Source: Desulforhopalus sp. IMCC35007
GTDB lineage: Bacteria; Desulfobacterota; Desulfobulbia; Desulfobulbales; Desulfocapsaceae
DNA length: 40,974 nt
NCBI RefSeq assembly: GCF_005116575.1
Contig: NZ_SWCN01000034.1
Span: 1 to 40,974, forward strand
Reading direction: 5' to 3'
A program made the position numbers and the translations under genes. Within the stretch, counting starts at the first letter, position 1; the number at the start of each line of letters is the position of its first letter. Under the pieces are notes generated by a model. The model was not told the DNA's origin. It was given only the letters and a program-made list of their open reading frames with translations, and did not search any database. Below are positions 7,359-16,512 of this stretch, one piece after another.

Positions 7359-10300
7359 TCAATTCTCATTGTATTCTATTGATCGGGTTCGCTTTTCCAG
7401 ATCAATCAGGATATCCCATTGAACAGGGACAATAATGATTGTAAGCAGGGTTGCTGTGCAGAGCCCCGTTACAAATGTCATGGCCATACTTCCCCAGACC
7501 GTGGAGTATTCAGGAATTCCAAGGGCCATTGGCAGCAGTCCCAGGGTGGTTGTCAATGTGGTCAGGAGGATGGGACGCAGCCGGATGTTTACTGCGAGCA
7601 TGAGCGCCTCACGTTTTTTCATGCCCTGCTGGTAACATGTATTCAGAAATTCGACCAGCACCAGAGAGTCGTTGACCACCACTCCGGTCACCCCGACAAT
7701 GGCAACAAAACTGTTGACGGTAAAGAGGGTGCGCGAGAGGAGTGTCCCGTAAATGACGCCTGTGAGAGCAAAGATAACGGCTGAAATGATGATGAGAGGT
7801 TGCAGATAGGATTGAAACTGGGCGGCCAGTATCAGATAGATAAGCAGTATTGCTATGATGAAGGCATAGGTCAGCGACAGAAAAGATTCCTTGGTCGATT
7901 CATGTTCTCCTGAAAAATTAAGCGTTGCCCCCGGATAATTATCCCGTATGGTGTGGTAGTATTCCCTCGTTTTTTTGACAACCATCGCACTTGAGATCGG
8001 GGCCCCGGGTTTGATGTTGGCCGTCAGGGTAATCGCACGCTGGTTCTCATATCGGTTGAGGTAGCCGGGTTCTATGGAAAACTCGGGCTGGCAAAGGTCA
8101 GAGAGCCGGATTGTACCAACAGGCAGTTCGATGACCGGGACATCTAGAGCTCTTAGCATCTGTGCGTCTTCGTCGTGCAGGGTCTTCACCTTTATATCGA
8201 TAATGTCTTCAGGCAGTTTCATCTCACCTACAATCTGTCCATTGAGAACGGAAGAAGCGAGCCTGGCAACCTCGGCCAGAGTCAGGCCCCATTCTGCGAC
8301 TTTCTCCTTGTTTATTTTAAGACGAAAAATCCTGCCGATACTTCCCTGATCATTTTGCAGATCAATGAGCCAGGGTGAGATATCTTTCTGGGTCTTAAGA
8401 TAGTCCTGCAGTTTTTTGGCAAGCAAAGACACATTCTCAGCATTGGTGCCGAGGGTCCTTACATTGATATCTTTTCCCGATGGAGGACCGTCTTTTTCAG
8501 GCCGTATCGAGAGGGTCGTCCCTGCAGGGACATAGGGTTGGAGCCGCTCACGCATATAGTCAAGATGCTTGATAACGTCGTTTTCAGGGTAATCGGCAAA
8601 CCGTCTTTTTTGAGATTCCGGCAGGGTCACTGCGACGTGCCCAAGATTATTCCCGTATTGGGGAGAATAATCTTCGTTGATATAAAATCCGGAAAACCCA
8701 AGGGCTGATTCGTGCATGGCCTTGCCTTCTTCCATCACTGCCAGGGCTATTTTTTTAACCAGTTTATCTGTCTTGTAAATCGGGGTTCCGGCGGGGCCTG
8801 TCAGCTCCACATAGTAGAGTGCGTAGCTGTCTGGAAAAAACTGGATCCGGATGAGGTTCGATACACCCTGCATGGAACTGAAAAAAATTATTATGGCACC
8901 AATAAAGGCAAGACCAAGGGAGAGAAGTGAGGTGTACCTGAAACGCATGGTCAAGCGGATGAGAGCGTCAAAAAGTCTGCGGGTGGTCCGCATAACAACC
9001 CCTTCGTTGAGCTGTCTGATGTATTTTTCTAAACTGTCGCCCGATAGCGGGTCCTGTTCCTGTTTTTCCTGCCTGCGAGGGCCGTAATCCAGATAGTGGC
9101 AGGGGAGAATCAGCAAACATTCAAGTAAAGAGGCCATTAGGGCGAAAACGATTGTTTTGGGAATAATTTCAAAGAAATCTCCAACCATCCCGGTCATGAT
9201 GAGCATCGGCAGAAAGGCAACGGCGGTGGTCAGGGTTGCAGAGATCACAGGAAAAAACACCTCTGAGGTGCCAACGATTACCGCCCTGCGGACCTCTTTG
9301 CCGGACTGGATATGGCGGTAGATATTTTCCACCACCACAATGGCGTCATCGACAATGATGCCTGAGACCAGGACGAAGGCAAAAAGGGAAACCTCATTGA
9401 TGGAATTGCCGCTGAGGTACATGAAAACCATGGTCACCAGAAAGGCAAAGGGGATGCCGATCGTGGTGAGTGCGGCGTTTCTCAGGCCCATAAACTGCCA
9501 GATGATGAGGCAGACGAGGAAAACACCAAGGAGGAGATTGACGCCCAGGACCCTGATGGAGTCGTTGATCTTGTTGCTTGAGTCCTGGGTTACGGTCAGG
9601 GTTATTCCTTCCATTACATAGGATGGCTGCAGTTCAGCTACGATTTGTCGCACACTATTGGCGATAAAAAGAGCATTGCCGCTGCTTGACTTTAAGATCT
9701 GCAGGGTAACGCATTCCAGGCCGTCCACAGAGGCGATGATGTATGGGTCACGGTAGGTGAAGTAACCGTCTTCTGCAATATCGCCAATGCGAATAAACGA
9801 GCCGTCGCTGTCTGTTCGGATGATGGTTGAAAAAACATCGGCCCGTGATCTGAACTGCTCATCAACCCTGATGATAAACTCGCCATTTTCAGTCTCGGTG
9901 TGACCCGCCGGGATGGTCACGTTTGTGAGCTTGAGTATCTCTGTTGCCTCGCTGTAGGTGATACCGTAGCGTTGCATTTTCTCAGGTGAGAGCAGGACGT
10001 GGAACTCCCGTATATATTTACCGATCAGCTTTGTCTCTTTGACCCCTGTAAGCTGGCCCAGTGGAATTTTCAGCTCTTCTGCCACAAGGGCGAGGGTGGC
10101 ATTGGAATGTTTGCCGGAGATGTTGACGCTGATCGTGGGAAACCAGTCATTTACATCAAGAAAGTTGAATACCGGGGGTTCCGGTAACTCCGGAAGATCG
10201 CCGAGAATGGAGAGAACCTTGAGCCGAACATCGTCAAAACGCCCACGATAATCGCTGTCATCGTCAAATTTGATGACGATGTTGGAGCGCTCCCTGTAGG

Positions 10301-10571
10301 AGGTTGACCGGACGTAGCTTAAGTCTTCAATATCTTCCAGGGCATCTTCGATCTCCCTGGTGATAAGTGTCTCTACATCTTCGGGTGAGGCACCGGGCAG
10401 AAAGGTGTTGATGTACATTTTACCGAACTCGATGTTCGGATAGCGCTCAACCGGCATGCGCAGCATGACAAAGGCGCCGACCAGGATAAGCAGCACGAAG
10501 ACCATGTTCAGCACAACTTTCTGTCTGAGGGTGAAATCGATGAATCGGTTCATACCGCTTTGCTGTAGCAT
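7359..10571 (-). CDS. RND-family efflux transporter permease
   Basis: This 1070-residue inner-membrane pump subunit has the duplicated RND layout. There is TM1 near residues 18-38, a porter domain beginning VERYPNIEFGKMYINTFLPGAS (split here as VERYPNIEF and GASPEDVE), and a TM2-TM6 block containing SGIIVDDAIVVVEN, whose Asp pair is the proton-relay site. A second half follows with TM7 (LLSLGLAFIGAIIIFF), a second porter region and TM8-TM12. The AcrB relay Lys in TM10 is replaced here (GVVVNDSLVLVE). That places it in a divergent HAE-like group rather than near AcrB or CzcA. An alternative start is Met7 (MNRFIDF). Its adaptor gene ends 32 bases upstream, so the two are co-transcribed. No TolC-type gene is nearby. 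Confidence 0.9.
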   Translation of the reverse strand: MLQQSGMNRFIDFTLRQKVVLNMVFVLLILVGAFVMLRMPVERYPNIEFGKMYINTFLPGASPEDVETLITREIEDALEDIEDLSYVRSTSYRERSNIVIKFDDDSDYRGRFDDVRLKVLSILGDLPELPEPPVFNFLDVNDWFPTISVNISGKHSNATLALVAEELKIPLGQLTGVKETKLIGKYIREFHVLLSPEKMQRYGITYSEATEILKLTNVTIPAGHTETENGEFIIRVDEQFRSRADVFSTIIRTDSDGSFIRIGDIAEDGYFTYRDPYIIASVDGLECVTLQILKSSSGNALFIANSVRQIVAELQPSYVMEGITLTVTQDSSNKINDSIRVLGVNLLLGVFLVCLIIWQFMGLRNAALTTIGIPFAFLVTMVFMYLSGNSINEVSLFAFVLVSGIIVDDAIVVVENIYRHIQSGKEVRRAVIVGTSEVFFPVISATLTTAVAFLPMLIMTGMVGDFFEIIPKTIVFALMASLLECLLILPCHYLDYGPRRQEKQEQDPLSGDSLEKYIRQLNEGVVMRTTRRLFDALIRLTMRFRYTSLLSLGLAFIGAIIIFFSSMQGVSNLIRIQFFPDSYALYYVELTGPAGTPIYKTDKLVKKIALAVMEEGKAMHESALGFSGFYINEDYSPQYGNNLGHVAVTLPESQKRRFADYPENDVIKHLDYMRERLQPYVPAGTTLSIRPEKDGPPSGKDINVRTLGTNAENVSLLAKKLQDYLKTQKDISPWLIDLQNDQGSIGRIFRLKINKEKVAEWGLTLAEVARLASSVLNGQIVGEMKLPEDIIDIKVKTLHDEDAQMLRALDVPVIELPVGTIRLSDLCQPEFSIEPGYLNRYENQRAITLTANIKPGAPISSAMVVKKTREYYHTIRDNYPGATLNFSGEHESTKESFLSLTYAFIIAILLIYLILAAQFQSYLQPLIIISAVIFALTGVIYGTLLSRTLFTVNSFVAIVGVTGVVVNDSLVLVEFLNTCYQQGMKKREALMLAVNIRLRPILLTTLTTTLGLLPMALGIPEYSTVWGSMAMTFVTGLCTATLLTIIIVPVQWDILIDLEKRTRSIEYNEN

Positions 10572-10603
10572 ATACCTGGCCTGTATGTCTGGCTGCCTGC
10601 CAA

Positions 10604-11644
10604 CTATTGAAGAGGATCGGGGCTGAGCTGGACCTGTTGTCCTGCCTTTAACTCACTGCCCGAGACAATGGAAAACTGGTCGTCATCTGAATGGCCCACC
10701 AAGATTACCTGAATACGCCTGCCATCCGGGGCGACCAGCCATGAGGCTTCATAGCGGTTAATGAGAGCCGAGTGGGGGACCAAAAAGCTGCCGGTATCTT
10801 CGCCGCTTATGAGCTGCACTTCGGCCCGCATTCCCCCTTGTAATTGTTGTTGGAGGTTGGATTGCTTGGCGTTGGTGATCAAATCCACATGTATTTTTCG
10901 GGTTGAGGCATCAGAAACAGGGGCGCTGCGATAGATGGTCGCGGGGACCTCTGCTCCGAGATCGGGGAAAAAAAGGCTGATGGGCTGCTTGCCGTTAAGG
11001 GCCTGCAACTCACTGTAGGTCAAGGCAAGGGGGACGATGAGCCTTTGGAAGTCTCCGAGACGGGCAATGGGTTTGCCTGCCTGGATATATTCCCCCTGCT
11101 CGGCAAATCGTTCAATGACCAGCCAGCCCTGGGGCCCCTTGAGCGTATGGCGCTTGAGCTGTTCTTTGAGCCTCTTTTCTTCGTTGACCAGTTTTTTCAA
11201 GGTGATGTGGTGTAAGTCGGTTGCAAGACTCACTTCATCGAGCTGCGCTTGGGGAGTTGACTTTTTACTCAGAAGCGTTGTGTATCTGGAAAGGGTTTTC
11301 TCTTCCTGAGCGAGTTGGCGCTCTGTCTGTTCCTGGGCGATAGTGTTTGCCGTGATATCGAGCAGGATAAAGGTTGGATCTATGGTGGCGAGAATACCGT
11401 TTTCTGGAATCGGTTCCCCGATATCGGCCACGATCTCTTCACATCTGCCGCTGACCTCGCTGGTCACGGTCATTTCCTGGCGTGGATAGGTAAAGCCACT
11501 GAGAGTAACGCTTCGATAAAAGGGTTGTAGTGTTGTGAGTTCCTTGCTTATTGCACTTAAAGGGAGCAGGATGCCTGTGATGAAAAGCAGGGGAAGTAGC
11601 GTCCGTTGGACGAGAATAATACGGCTGAAAATAAGTGCAGACAT
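10604..11644 (-). CDS. RND efflux periplasmic adaptor (membrane fusion protein)
   Basis: This 346-residue protein has an N-terminal hydrophobic segment (TLLPLLFITGILLPLSAIS, about 13-31) acting as signal peptide or anchor. A split biotinyl-lipoyl domain follows: VSGRCEEIVADIGEPIPENG before the hairpin, and GWLVIERFAEQGEYIQAGKPIARL after it. A coiled-coil hairpin (about 90-175) and a beta-barrel (VPLALTYSELQAL) complete the adaptor layout, followed by a membrane-proximal domain. It should link the downstream permease to an outer-membrane channel. There is no lipobox Cys. The 32-base gap to the permease indicates one operon. Confidence 0.85.
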   Translation of the reverse strand: MSALIFSRIILVQRTLLPLLFITGILLPLSAISKELTTLQPFYRSVTLSGFTYPRQEMTVTSEVSGRCEEIVADIGEPIPENGILATIDPTFILLDITANTIAQEQTERQLAQEEKTLSRYTTLLSKKSTPQAQLDEVSLATDLHHITLKKLVNEEKRLKEQLKRHTLKGPQGWLVIERFAEQGEYIQAGKPIARLGDFQRLIVPLALTYSELQALNGKQPISLFFPDLGAEVPATIYRSAPVSDASTRKIHVDLITNAKQSNLQQQLQGGMRAEVQLISGEDTGSFLVPHSALINRYEASWLVAPDGRRIQVILVGHSDDDQFSIVSGSELKAGQQVQLSPDPLQ

Positions 11645-11805
11645 AATTCTCCAGATTGATGGTCACTCGATTACCCGAAAGGCAACAATGAAGTCTTCCC
11701 GGCTGTCCAAACTGTTGTGCAGCAGACCAGCAGGGAGCAGAAGGCCTGTAAGATTTGTAATTTATTGAGCCGAGTGAGAGTATTACACAAAAAACCCATT
11801 TATGC

Positions 11806-11834
11806 ACTCAAGCACATCATAAATGTACTTGAGT
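11806..11834. repeat. Inverted repeat near the IS4 remnant
   Basis: ACTCAAG (11806-11812) and CTTGAGT (11828-11834) are perfect arms around a 15-base loop. The flanks TGC and TGCA extend the pairing with one bulge. It lies upstream of the RND adaptor gene and about 75 bases beyond the end of the IS4-type remnant. It may be part of the old insertion-sequence end or an operator for the pump operon. Confidence 0.5.
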
Positions 11835-11909
11835 TGCAAACAGGCTTGTCTCTTTAACTCAACTTTCGGGATTCAGTTTCAGGCACTCTCAATTCACTCT
11901 TTACAATGC

Positions 11910-12131
11910 CTACTGCCGACAATTGTAGGCAACAAACATGTGGCGCATGAAAACGATTGTTGTGTGAGCGATTAATGCATCAAAGTCACGACACTGGATT
12001 TCTTTAACCAGCTTCAGATGTTGTTTTGCCATTTTGAAGAACACTTCAATATCCCAACGTTTTCCATAAATTTGCACAATATCTGACTTGGGAAGTTCGA
12101 TGTCACTTGACAGTAATAATAAACCAGACAT
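11910..12131 (-). pseudogene. C-terminal fragment of an IS4-family transposase
   Basis: The 73-residue open frame contains IVQIYGKRWDIEVFFKMAK followed by HLKL and an AHTTIVFMRHMF segment. This is the region around the final catalytic Glu (Y-x-x-R/K-W-x-I-E-x-F-F-K) of IS4-type DDE transposases. The catalytic Asp residues expected several hundred codons upstream are missing, and the frame stops early after AYNCRQ where intact members continue. Sequence on both sides is unrelated, so this is a deletion remnant. Its presence suggests past rearrangement between the pump operon and the UDG gene. Confidence 0.8.
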
Positions 12132-12212
12132 TTTGTGTGTGATTGCTGGGGTAACGTTTCAGTTAATGAAAGATTTCTCTCTAATGTAAGTCAAAACATA
12201 AGGAGGTAAGAA

Positions 12213-12398
12213 ATGTCATTGCTACAGGAAACGATCGTTTACATTCTTCTCATCCCCCTCTTTCTCCAAATTGTTCTTCCCCTTGCAATGTTGCTCATAA
12301 GGCTTTGTTGCCTGCCGTTTCACTCATTGTCTAAAGGTAAGGTCTCTGCCGGTGCTCCGGCAGTCCATGGAATCAATTCCATGGAAAACCTGGCGTAA
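12213..12398 (+). CDS. Small single-span membrane protein
   Basis: This 61-residue protein starts at ATG 12213 with a near-perfect ribosome site AAGGAGG (12200-12206) six bases upstream, the strongest in this part of the window. Residues 8-35 are strongly hydrophobic (VYILLIPLFLQIVLPLAMLL), giving one membrane span followed by a basic tail. I recognise no characterised family. The last 20 codons coincide with two adjacent perfect hairpins (12346-12385), so the functional protein may end earlier in relatives. The adjacent IS4 fragment is on the opposite strand. Confidence 0.65.
   Translation: MSLLQETIVYILLIPLFLQIVLPLAMLLIRLCCLPFHSLSKGKVSAGAPAVHGINSMENLA
12346..12385. repeat. Two back-to-back perfect hairpins inside a small ORF
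   Basis: CTGCCGG-TGCT-CCGGCAG (12346-12363) is followed at once by arms TCCATGGAA (12364-12372) and TTCCATGGA (12377-12385) around TCAA. Both stems are perfect, with four-base loops. They lie in the last third of the 61-residue ORF and about 45 bases before the convergent UDG gene ends. No T-tract follows, though AAAA does. They could be a transcript-end structure. Confidence 0.8.
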
Positions 12399-12430
12399 TG
12401 TATCAATCATCTCCCCGGAGCACAAAGCTG

Positions 12431-13015
12431 TTACTCGCGGAAGTGCTCGGAGCAGTGGCTGGGGTCTACCAGCTTACGATAGGTTCGAATGACCTTTTTA
12501 AAATCTTCCCAGGTGTCTTTTTTCAGCCTGGGGTTTCTGAGCAGGGCGGCCGGATGATATACCGGCATGAGGAGCCTGTTGTTCCACTGGAGCCAGTGGC
12601 CTCTTGCTGCGGTGATTTTGCACGACTCATCATTGAGTAGTTTCCTGGTGGCAGTGGAACCAAGGGTGATGATGATTCTGGGATTGACAAGATCTATCTG
12701 TTCATGCAGGTAGGGGATGCAGGTCTCTACTTCCCTGTTGGTCGGGACACGGTTGTTTGGTGGCCGACAACGGACTATATTGCTGATAAATACATGCTGC
12801 TGCCGGGTAAAGCCGCAGGCGCCTAAAATTTTATCCAGCAGCTGACCGGATTTACCAATAAACGGTCTGCCGACCCTGTCTTCATCTGCTCCCGGGGCCT
12901 CCCCCACCAGAAAAATCTCGGCGTTTGTATTGCCTTCTCCAAAAATTGCATGGTTTCTGTCGCTGTGAAGCGGACAAGCTGTACATGTCAGAATTCGTTG
13001 CTTCAGCCTTTCCAT
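12431..13015 (-). CDS. Uracil-DNA glycosylase, family 4 type (iron-sulfur)
   Basis: With the ATG at 13015 chosen as start (behind GGAAA), the protein has 194 residues. An upstream in-frame GTG at 13054 would add 13. Motif A is GEAPGADEDRVGRPF and motif B is HPAALLR, with His154. Four cysteines (11, 14, 83, 99) have the spacing of the [4Fe-4S] cluster in family-4 UDGs (TCTACPLH, then VRCRPP and ETCIP). The enzyme removes uracil from DNA in base-excision repair. An alternative is a closely related family such as family 5, but GEAPG followed by a Glu/Asp favours family 4. It appears monocistronic. Confidence 0.9.
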   Translation of the reverse strand: MERLKQRILTCTACPLHSDRNHAIFGEGNTNAEIFLVGEAPGADEDRVGRPFIGKSGQLLDKILGACGFTRQQHVFISNIVRCRPPNNRVPTNREVETCIPYLHEQIDLVNPRIIITLGSTATRKLLNDESCKITAARGHWLQWNNRLLMPVYHPAALLRNPRLKKDTWEDFKKVIRTYRKLVDPSHCSEHFRE

Positions 13016-13282
13016 ACTATTTTCCAAAGAGTAGATTATCTGTAAGTAAGACACTCCATAGAGATGCCCCTGTCAGGCAAAAAAATCAATATATTTATCC
13101 GTGCAGCGCTTTTTCTGCCTTATCTAAAATAATTTTGAAAGTGCACTGAGGCCACTGAAGAAAGGTCTGTATAAATTTGCAAAAATAAGATCCTGTGAGA
13201 TAATGAACAGGAGTGGACGGAACGGTGGAAATAGGCTGACCTCGGTTCTACAGCTGAAATTATAAAATCTTGGAGTCGTTTG

Positions 13283-14485
13283 ATGGCCAAAAAATCAATT
13301 CTTTTTGTTGACGATGAGCCCAATATCCTTTCGGGGTTAAAAAGGATGCTTCGGGCAATGCGTGACGAGGTGGAGTTCAGCTTTGCCGAGGGTGGACGAG
13401 AGGCTCTTGAAATAATGGAAGAAAAAGAAATCCATGTCATCGTTTCAGATATGCGCATGCCCGGAATGGATGGCGCTGCATTACTCAAGACGGTTCAGGA
13501 AAAACATCCGCAGATCATCCGTATTATGCTGACAGGCCAGGCAGACGATGAGTCCGTGTGGCGTACCGTCGGTGTTGTTCATCAGTTCCTGGCAAAGCCA
13601 TCTGATCCCAACACCTTAAAAGAGGTTCTGCTCAGGGCTTGCGCTTTACAGGAGTCAATGAGGAATTCTAATCTCAAAGCAATTGTCTCAAGTCTTGGCA
13701 GTCTTCCGAGTCTGCCGACTGTATATAAAAAGCTTTGTGATGCTTTAAAAGACCCCGATTGTGCCATAGCAGATGTCGCCAAGATCATTGGTCAGGATAT
13801 GGCAATGAGTGCCAAGGTCCTCCAGCTTGTCAATTCGGCCTTTTTTGGCTTGTTTAAGACCATTGACAGTCCCGCGCACGCTGTGAACCTTCTTGGCCTG
13901 GATACCATCAAGGCACTTGTTTTGGGAGTAGGAGTGTTTTCGGAAATAACAGCCGAGAACCATAAATCTTTTTCAGTAGCTACGCTCTGGTCCCATTCGG
14001 TTGCAATTGCGGCCTTTGCCAAAAAGATTGCTGCATCCGAGACAGACAATAAAGAAGTCATTGATAATTCTTTTATTGCCGGGATGATACATGATATAGG
14101 GAAGCTGCTCCTCTTTTCTTCCGTGCAAACACAGTTTATAGAAGCCGTAGAAACTGCGGTAAAACATAATATGTCACTGGTTGAATGCGAACAGGATGTT
14201 TTTTCGGTGAACCATTGCGATGTAGGTGGTTATCTCATTGGTCTATGGGGGTTACCCGGCCCTGTAATCGAGGCTATAACCTTTCATCACCGGTTGGAGA
14301 GTTACCCGAGTGCTTCTTTCAGTCCTGCTGTAGCTGTACATGCAGCAGATTTCATATATTATACATTGCATCCGCAGAAGAGTGTTGGTGCACCGCCGGA
14401 ACTCAATGAAAACTATCTCAGCCTTGCAGGTCTTGACGGAAGGCTGGAAAAATGGACGGAACTCTGCAGGGAAGTCGCGGAGTGA
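13283..14485 (+). CDS. Response regulator: REC plus HDOD domain
   Basis: This 400-residue protein is read from ATG 13283, which has TGGAG seven bases upstream. A TTG one codon earlier is also in frame. The receiver domain (4-120) has D10/D11, acceptor D56 (VSDMRMPGMDG), and Lys in FLAKPSDP. The rest is an HDOD domain (about 135-340): SLPSLPTVYKKL, QDMAMSAKVLQLVNSAFFG and AGMIHDIGKLLL. HDOD proteins have the HD fold; here HD remains in MIHDIGK. Outputs of HDOD regulators are poorly defined and often tie to c-di-GMP or motility. It is followed 100 bases later by a second REC protein with a degenerate HD domain, so the two are probably partners. Confidence 0.9.
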   Translation: MAKKSILFVDDEPNILSGLKRMLRAMRDEVEFSFAEGGREALEIMEEKEIHVIVSDMRMPGMDGAALLKTVQEKHPQIIRIMLTGQADDESVWRTVGVVHQFLAKPSDPNTLKEVLLRACALQESMRNSNLKAIVSSLGSLPSLPTVYKKLCDALKDPDCAIADVAKIIGQDMAMSAKVLQLVNSAFFGLFKTIDSPAHAVNLLGLDTIKALVLGVGVFSEITAENHKSFSVATLWSHSVAIAAFAKKIAASETDNKEVIDNSFIAGMIHDIGKLLLFSSVQTQFIEAVETAVKHNMSLVECEQDVFSVNHCDVGGYLIGLWGLPGPVIEAITFHHRLESYPSASFSPAVAVHAADFIYYTLHPQKSVGAPPELNENYLSLAGLDGRLEKWTELCREVAE

Positions 14486-14585
14486 TTTCTCTTCTGCCAC
14501 TTGAAAAGCGCTGATGAAACGGCATAGTGAAATTGGTGTTTCTTCTTTGGTATTTACGGTAGCGATGTGGTAATGGTCTAAAATT

Positions 14586-15731
14586 ATGACAGAAAAAATT
14601 TTATTTGTAGATGATGAACCCCATGTTCTGCAGTCTATTCAGCGTCAGTTGCGGAAACGTTTCACTCTTGAAATTGCAGAAGGGGGAGCCGAGGCCTTGA
14701 GAATACTCAAGGAAAACGGACCATTTGCGGTGATCGTTTCAGACATGCGTATGCCTGAGATGAATGGTGTGGAATTACTGTCGAAGGTGAAAGATCTCTA
14801 CCCGGATACGGTTCGGATGATGCTCACGGGTAATGCAGATCAGGAAACAGCAATGGATGCTGTAAATACCGGGCATATTTTCAGATTTCTTACAAAACCC
14901 TGCCCGCCTGCAACCTTTATTACCTCACTGGCACTTGCACAACGGCAATATCGACTCATCAATGCCGAAAAAGAACTGCTGCAGCAGACCCTGCGTGGGA
15001 GTGTGAGTGTTCTCTCTGAACTACTTGGTATCGCAAATCCTGTAGCATTCAGCTCGGCTGGAAGGATAACATATTATGTTGTCCAGGTGGTCAAGGCCTT
15101 AAATTGGCATGCTTCCTGGCAGTACGAGATTGCGGCACTGATGTCACAGATTGGCTGCGTCACCCTGCCAGGAGACGTTCTCAATAAGATGTATTCGGGG
15201 GTGATCTTGAGTGATGACGAAAGGGTGATGTATGAAAAACATCCGGAAGTAGGGGCCCGGTTGCTGGAAAAAATTCCACGCCTGGAGGCTGTGACCAGGA
15301 TGATTGCCCTGCAGTTGCTTTCTTATGATCAATACACAGAAGAACTGGTGGCCAATGAAGATGAGGAGGTCATACAAGGAGCACAACTGCTCAAAGCGGT
15401 AATTGACTTTGATTTTCAGCTGTTTCGAGGAGTAAACCGGGCCGAAGCCATTAAAAGTCTGCAGAAACAAAAAGGAAGATATAATCCAGCCTACCTGGAA
15501 GCCCTGGCAAAGATTAAAATGGATAGTGAGGTCCGTATTATATCAGTGAAGGTGCATGATCTAAGCGTTGGTATGATTCCAATCGACGATGTTGTCGCTA
15601 AAAACGGGGCCTTGATTATTCCCAGAGGGCAGGCGATCACCTGGTCCCTGCTTCAGGGCCTGAATAATTTTGTCAGGCAGATTGGTGTGGTAGAGCCGAT
15701 TGCGGTGCAGGTTGGTAGAAAAGAGGAGTGA
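14586..15731 (+). CDS. Response regulator: REC plus degenerate HD-GYP domain
   Basis: This 381-residue protein has a complete receiver domain: D9/D10, acceptor D53 (VSDMRMPEMNG) and Lys in FLTKPC. Residues about 130-310 align with the HD-GYP fold, but the metal-binding HD pair is Ser187-Gln188 in AALMSQIGCVTLP, where active enzymes read LLHDIGK. The later HP (YEKHPEVGARLLEKIP) is kept, while the HHE/GYP segment is not visible (RMIALQLLSYDQY). It is therefore expected not to hydrolyse c-di-GMP and may act as a sensor or partner. About 70 further residues form a C-terminal beta-rich tail (VKVHDLSVGMIPIDDVV). It lies 100 bases after the REC-HDOD gene. Confidence 0.85.
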   Translation: MTEKILFVDDEPHVLQSIQRQLRKRFTLEIAEGGAEALRILKENGPFAVIVSDMRMPEMNGVELLSKVKDLYPDTVRMMLTGNADQETAMDAVNTGHIFRFLTKPCPPATFITSLALAQRQYRLINAEKELLQQTLRGSVSVLSELLGIANPVAFSSAGRITYYVVQVVKALNWHASWQYEIAALMSQIGCVTLPGDVLNKMYSGVILSDDERVMYEKHPEVGARLLEKIPRLEAVTRMIALQLLSYDQYTEELVANEDEEVIQGAQLLKAVIDFDFQLFRGVNRAEAIKSLQKQKGRYNPAYLEALAKIKMDSEVRIISVKVHDLSVGMIPIDDVVAKNGALIIPRGQAITWSLLQGLNNFVRQIGVVEPIAVQVGRKEE

Positions 15732-15779
15732 GAGTCATTTGCCCCATTTCTTTACATACGTTAACAGTAGATGCGAATA

Positions 15780-15985
15780 TGAATCATATTGACACAATCA
15801 GAAAGCAGATAGAAGAAACCCAGGTGGTTTTACGGGAGTCTCAAGAGAATTTTGTCAAAAATCCAGAGAGTTACAGCGCCCGACTCCTTTTAATGAGTAC
15901 GGAAAATTATCTTGCAGATCTTCTCAGAGAGCTCGACAGGGCAATAGCCGAACTCCCGAGTAAGGGCAGTTCCAGTCTTTCCTGA
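15780..15985 (+). CDS. Small helical protein of unknown function
   Basis: This is read from ATG 15780 as a 67-residue, mostly helical, charged protein (IRKQIEETQVVLRESQENF, then LLMSTENYLADLLREL). An in-frame GTG at 15728 overlaps the stop of the preceding response-regulator gene and would add 17 residues that do not look like the rest. AGAGGAG directly precedes that GTG with no spacer, so neither start is clear. No domain is recognised. The heptad-like pattern suggests a short coiled coil. The position makes it part of the REC-HDOD / REC-HD operon. Confidence 0.55.
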
Positions 15986-16091
15986 AATTTTAGATATTTA
16001 CAGAATATAGTATATCAAATACCTGTTTGGTAGATTGTGTTGAGCTGATGGGGACAGGCCTCAGGTCCTTTTTATTGCCGACGTCAGAGGC

Positions 16092-16512
16092 TCATGGGCT
16101 GCCGGTGAGCATCTCCAGGCCAGCCACCGCATCTTTGAGATCCGTTTTGTGATCAAAATTTATGTCAGCTTTTTCCTCACATAATCGGTAAATTCTACCG
16201 AGTGTCCTCCAGTAGCCGCCTGATGGGCCTACATAATTTCGGCAAGGCCTATTTTGCTACCACCGTCCACATCCACGGCAACAGTATCTGGGACAGCCTC
16301 CTCGTCTATGCTTGAGTGTATTGCCTGCGGGGATCCGTTTCCCAGGTAAATAATACCAGGGTATCCGGCTGTTTCAAATCTGCCTTTCGGATTGTTCCAC
16401 AGGCCTGAGTTTTTAATTTGCAGGGTGCCTGTCGGGTTGTTGCTGACAAAAAATATCGCAGTTCCTCGTTCGGGGGCGACGTTGTCATGGGTTCTTTACG
16501 AAGGAGGCTCAT
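16092..16512 (-). pseudogene. Decayed C-terminal fragment of an EF-hand/dockerin-like secreted protein
   Basis: On the minus strand two calcium-loop-like segments can be read in different frames: DVDGGSKIGLAEI (about 16234-16285) and DINFDHKTDLKDAVAGLEML (about 16100-16166), ending at a TGA at 16092-16094. Their D-x-N/D-x-D pattern followed by a hydrophobic helix is that of dockerin/EF-hand repeats common at the ends of secreted proteins in Desulfobacterota. In-frame stops separate the pieces, and the upstream open frame (16306-16512, 68 codons) joins only through frameshifts. The gene is therefore broken, with several frame changes. The identity of the full-length protein is unknown. Confidence 0.5.

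Noticed and set aside
7419-10251. Several plus-strand open frames of 60-120 codons across the RND gene
   Set aside because: They run antisense to a full-length, well-conserved permease and have no family resemblance or ribosome sites.
13140-13282. Possible second c-di-GMP riboswitch before the REC-HDOD gene
   Set aside because: GGACGGAA occurs, but the AAAGCC and GNRA-stem elements of the GEMM-I core are missing.
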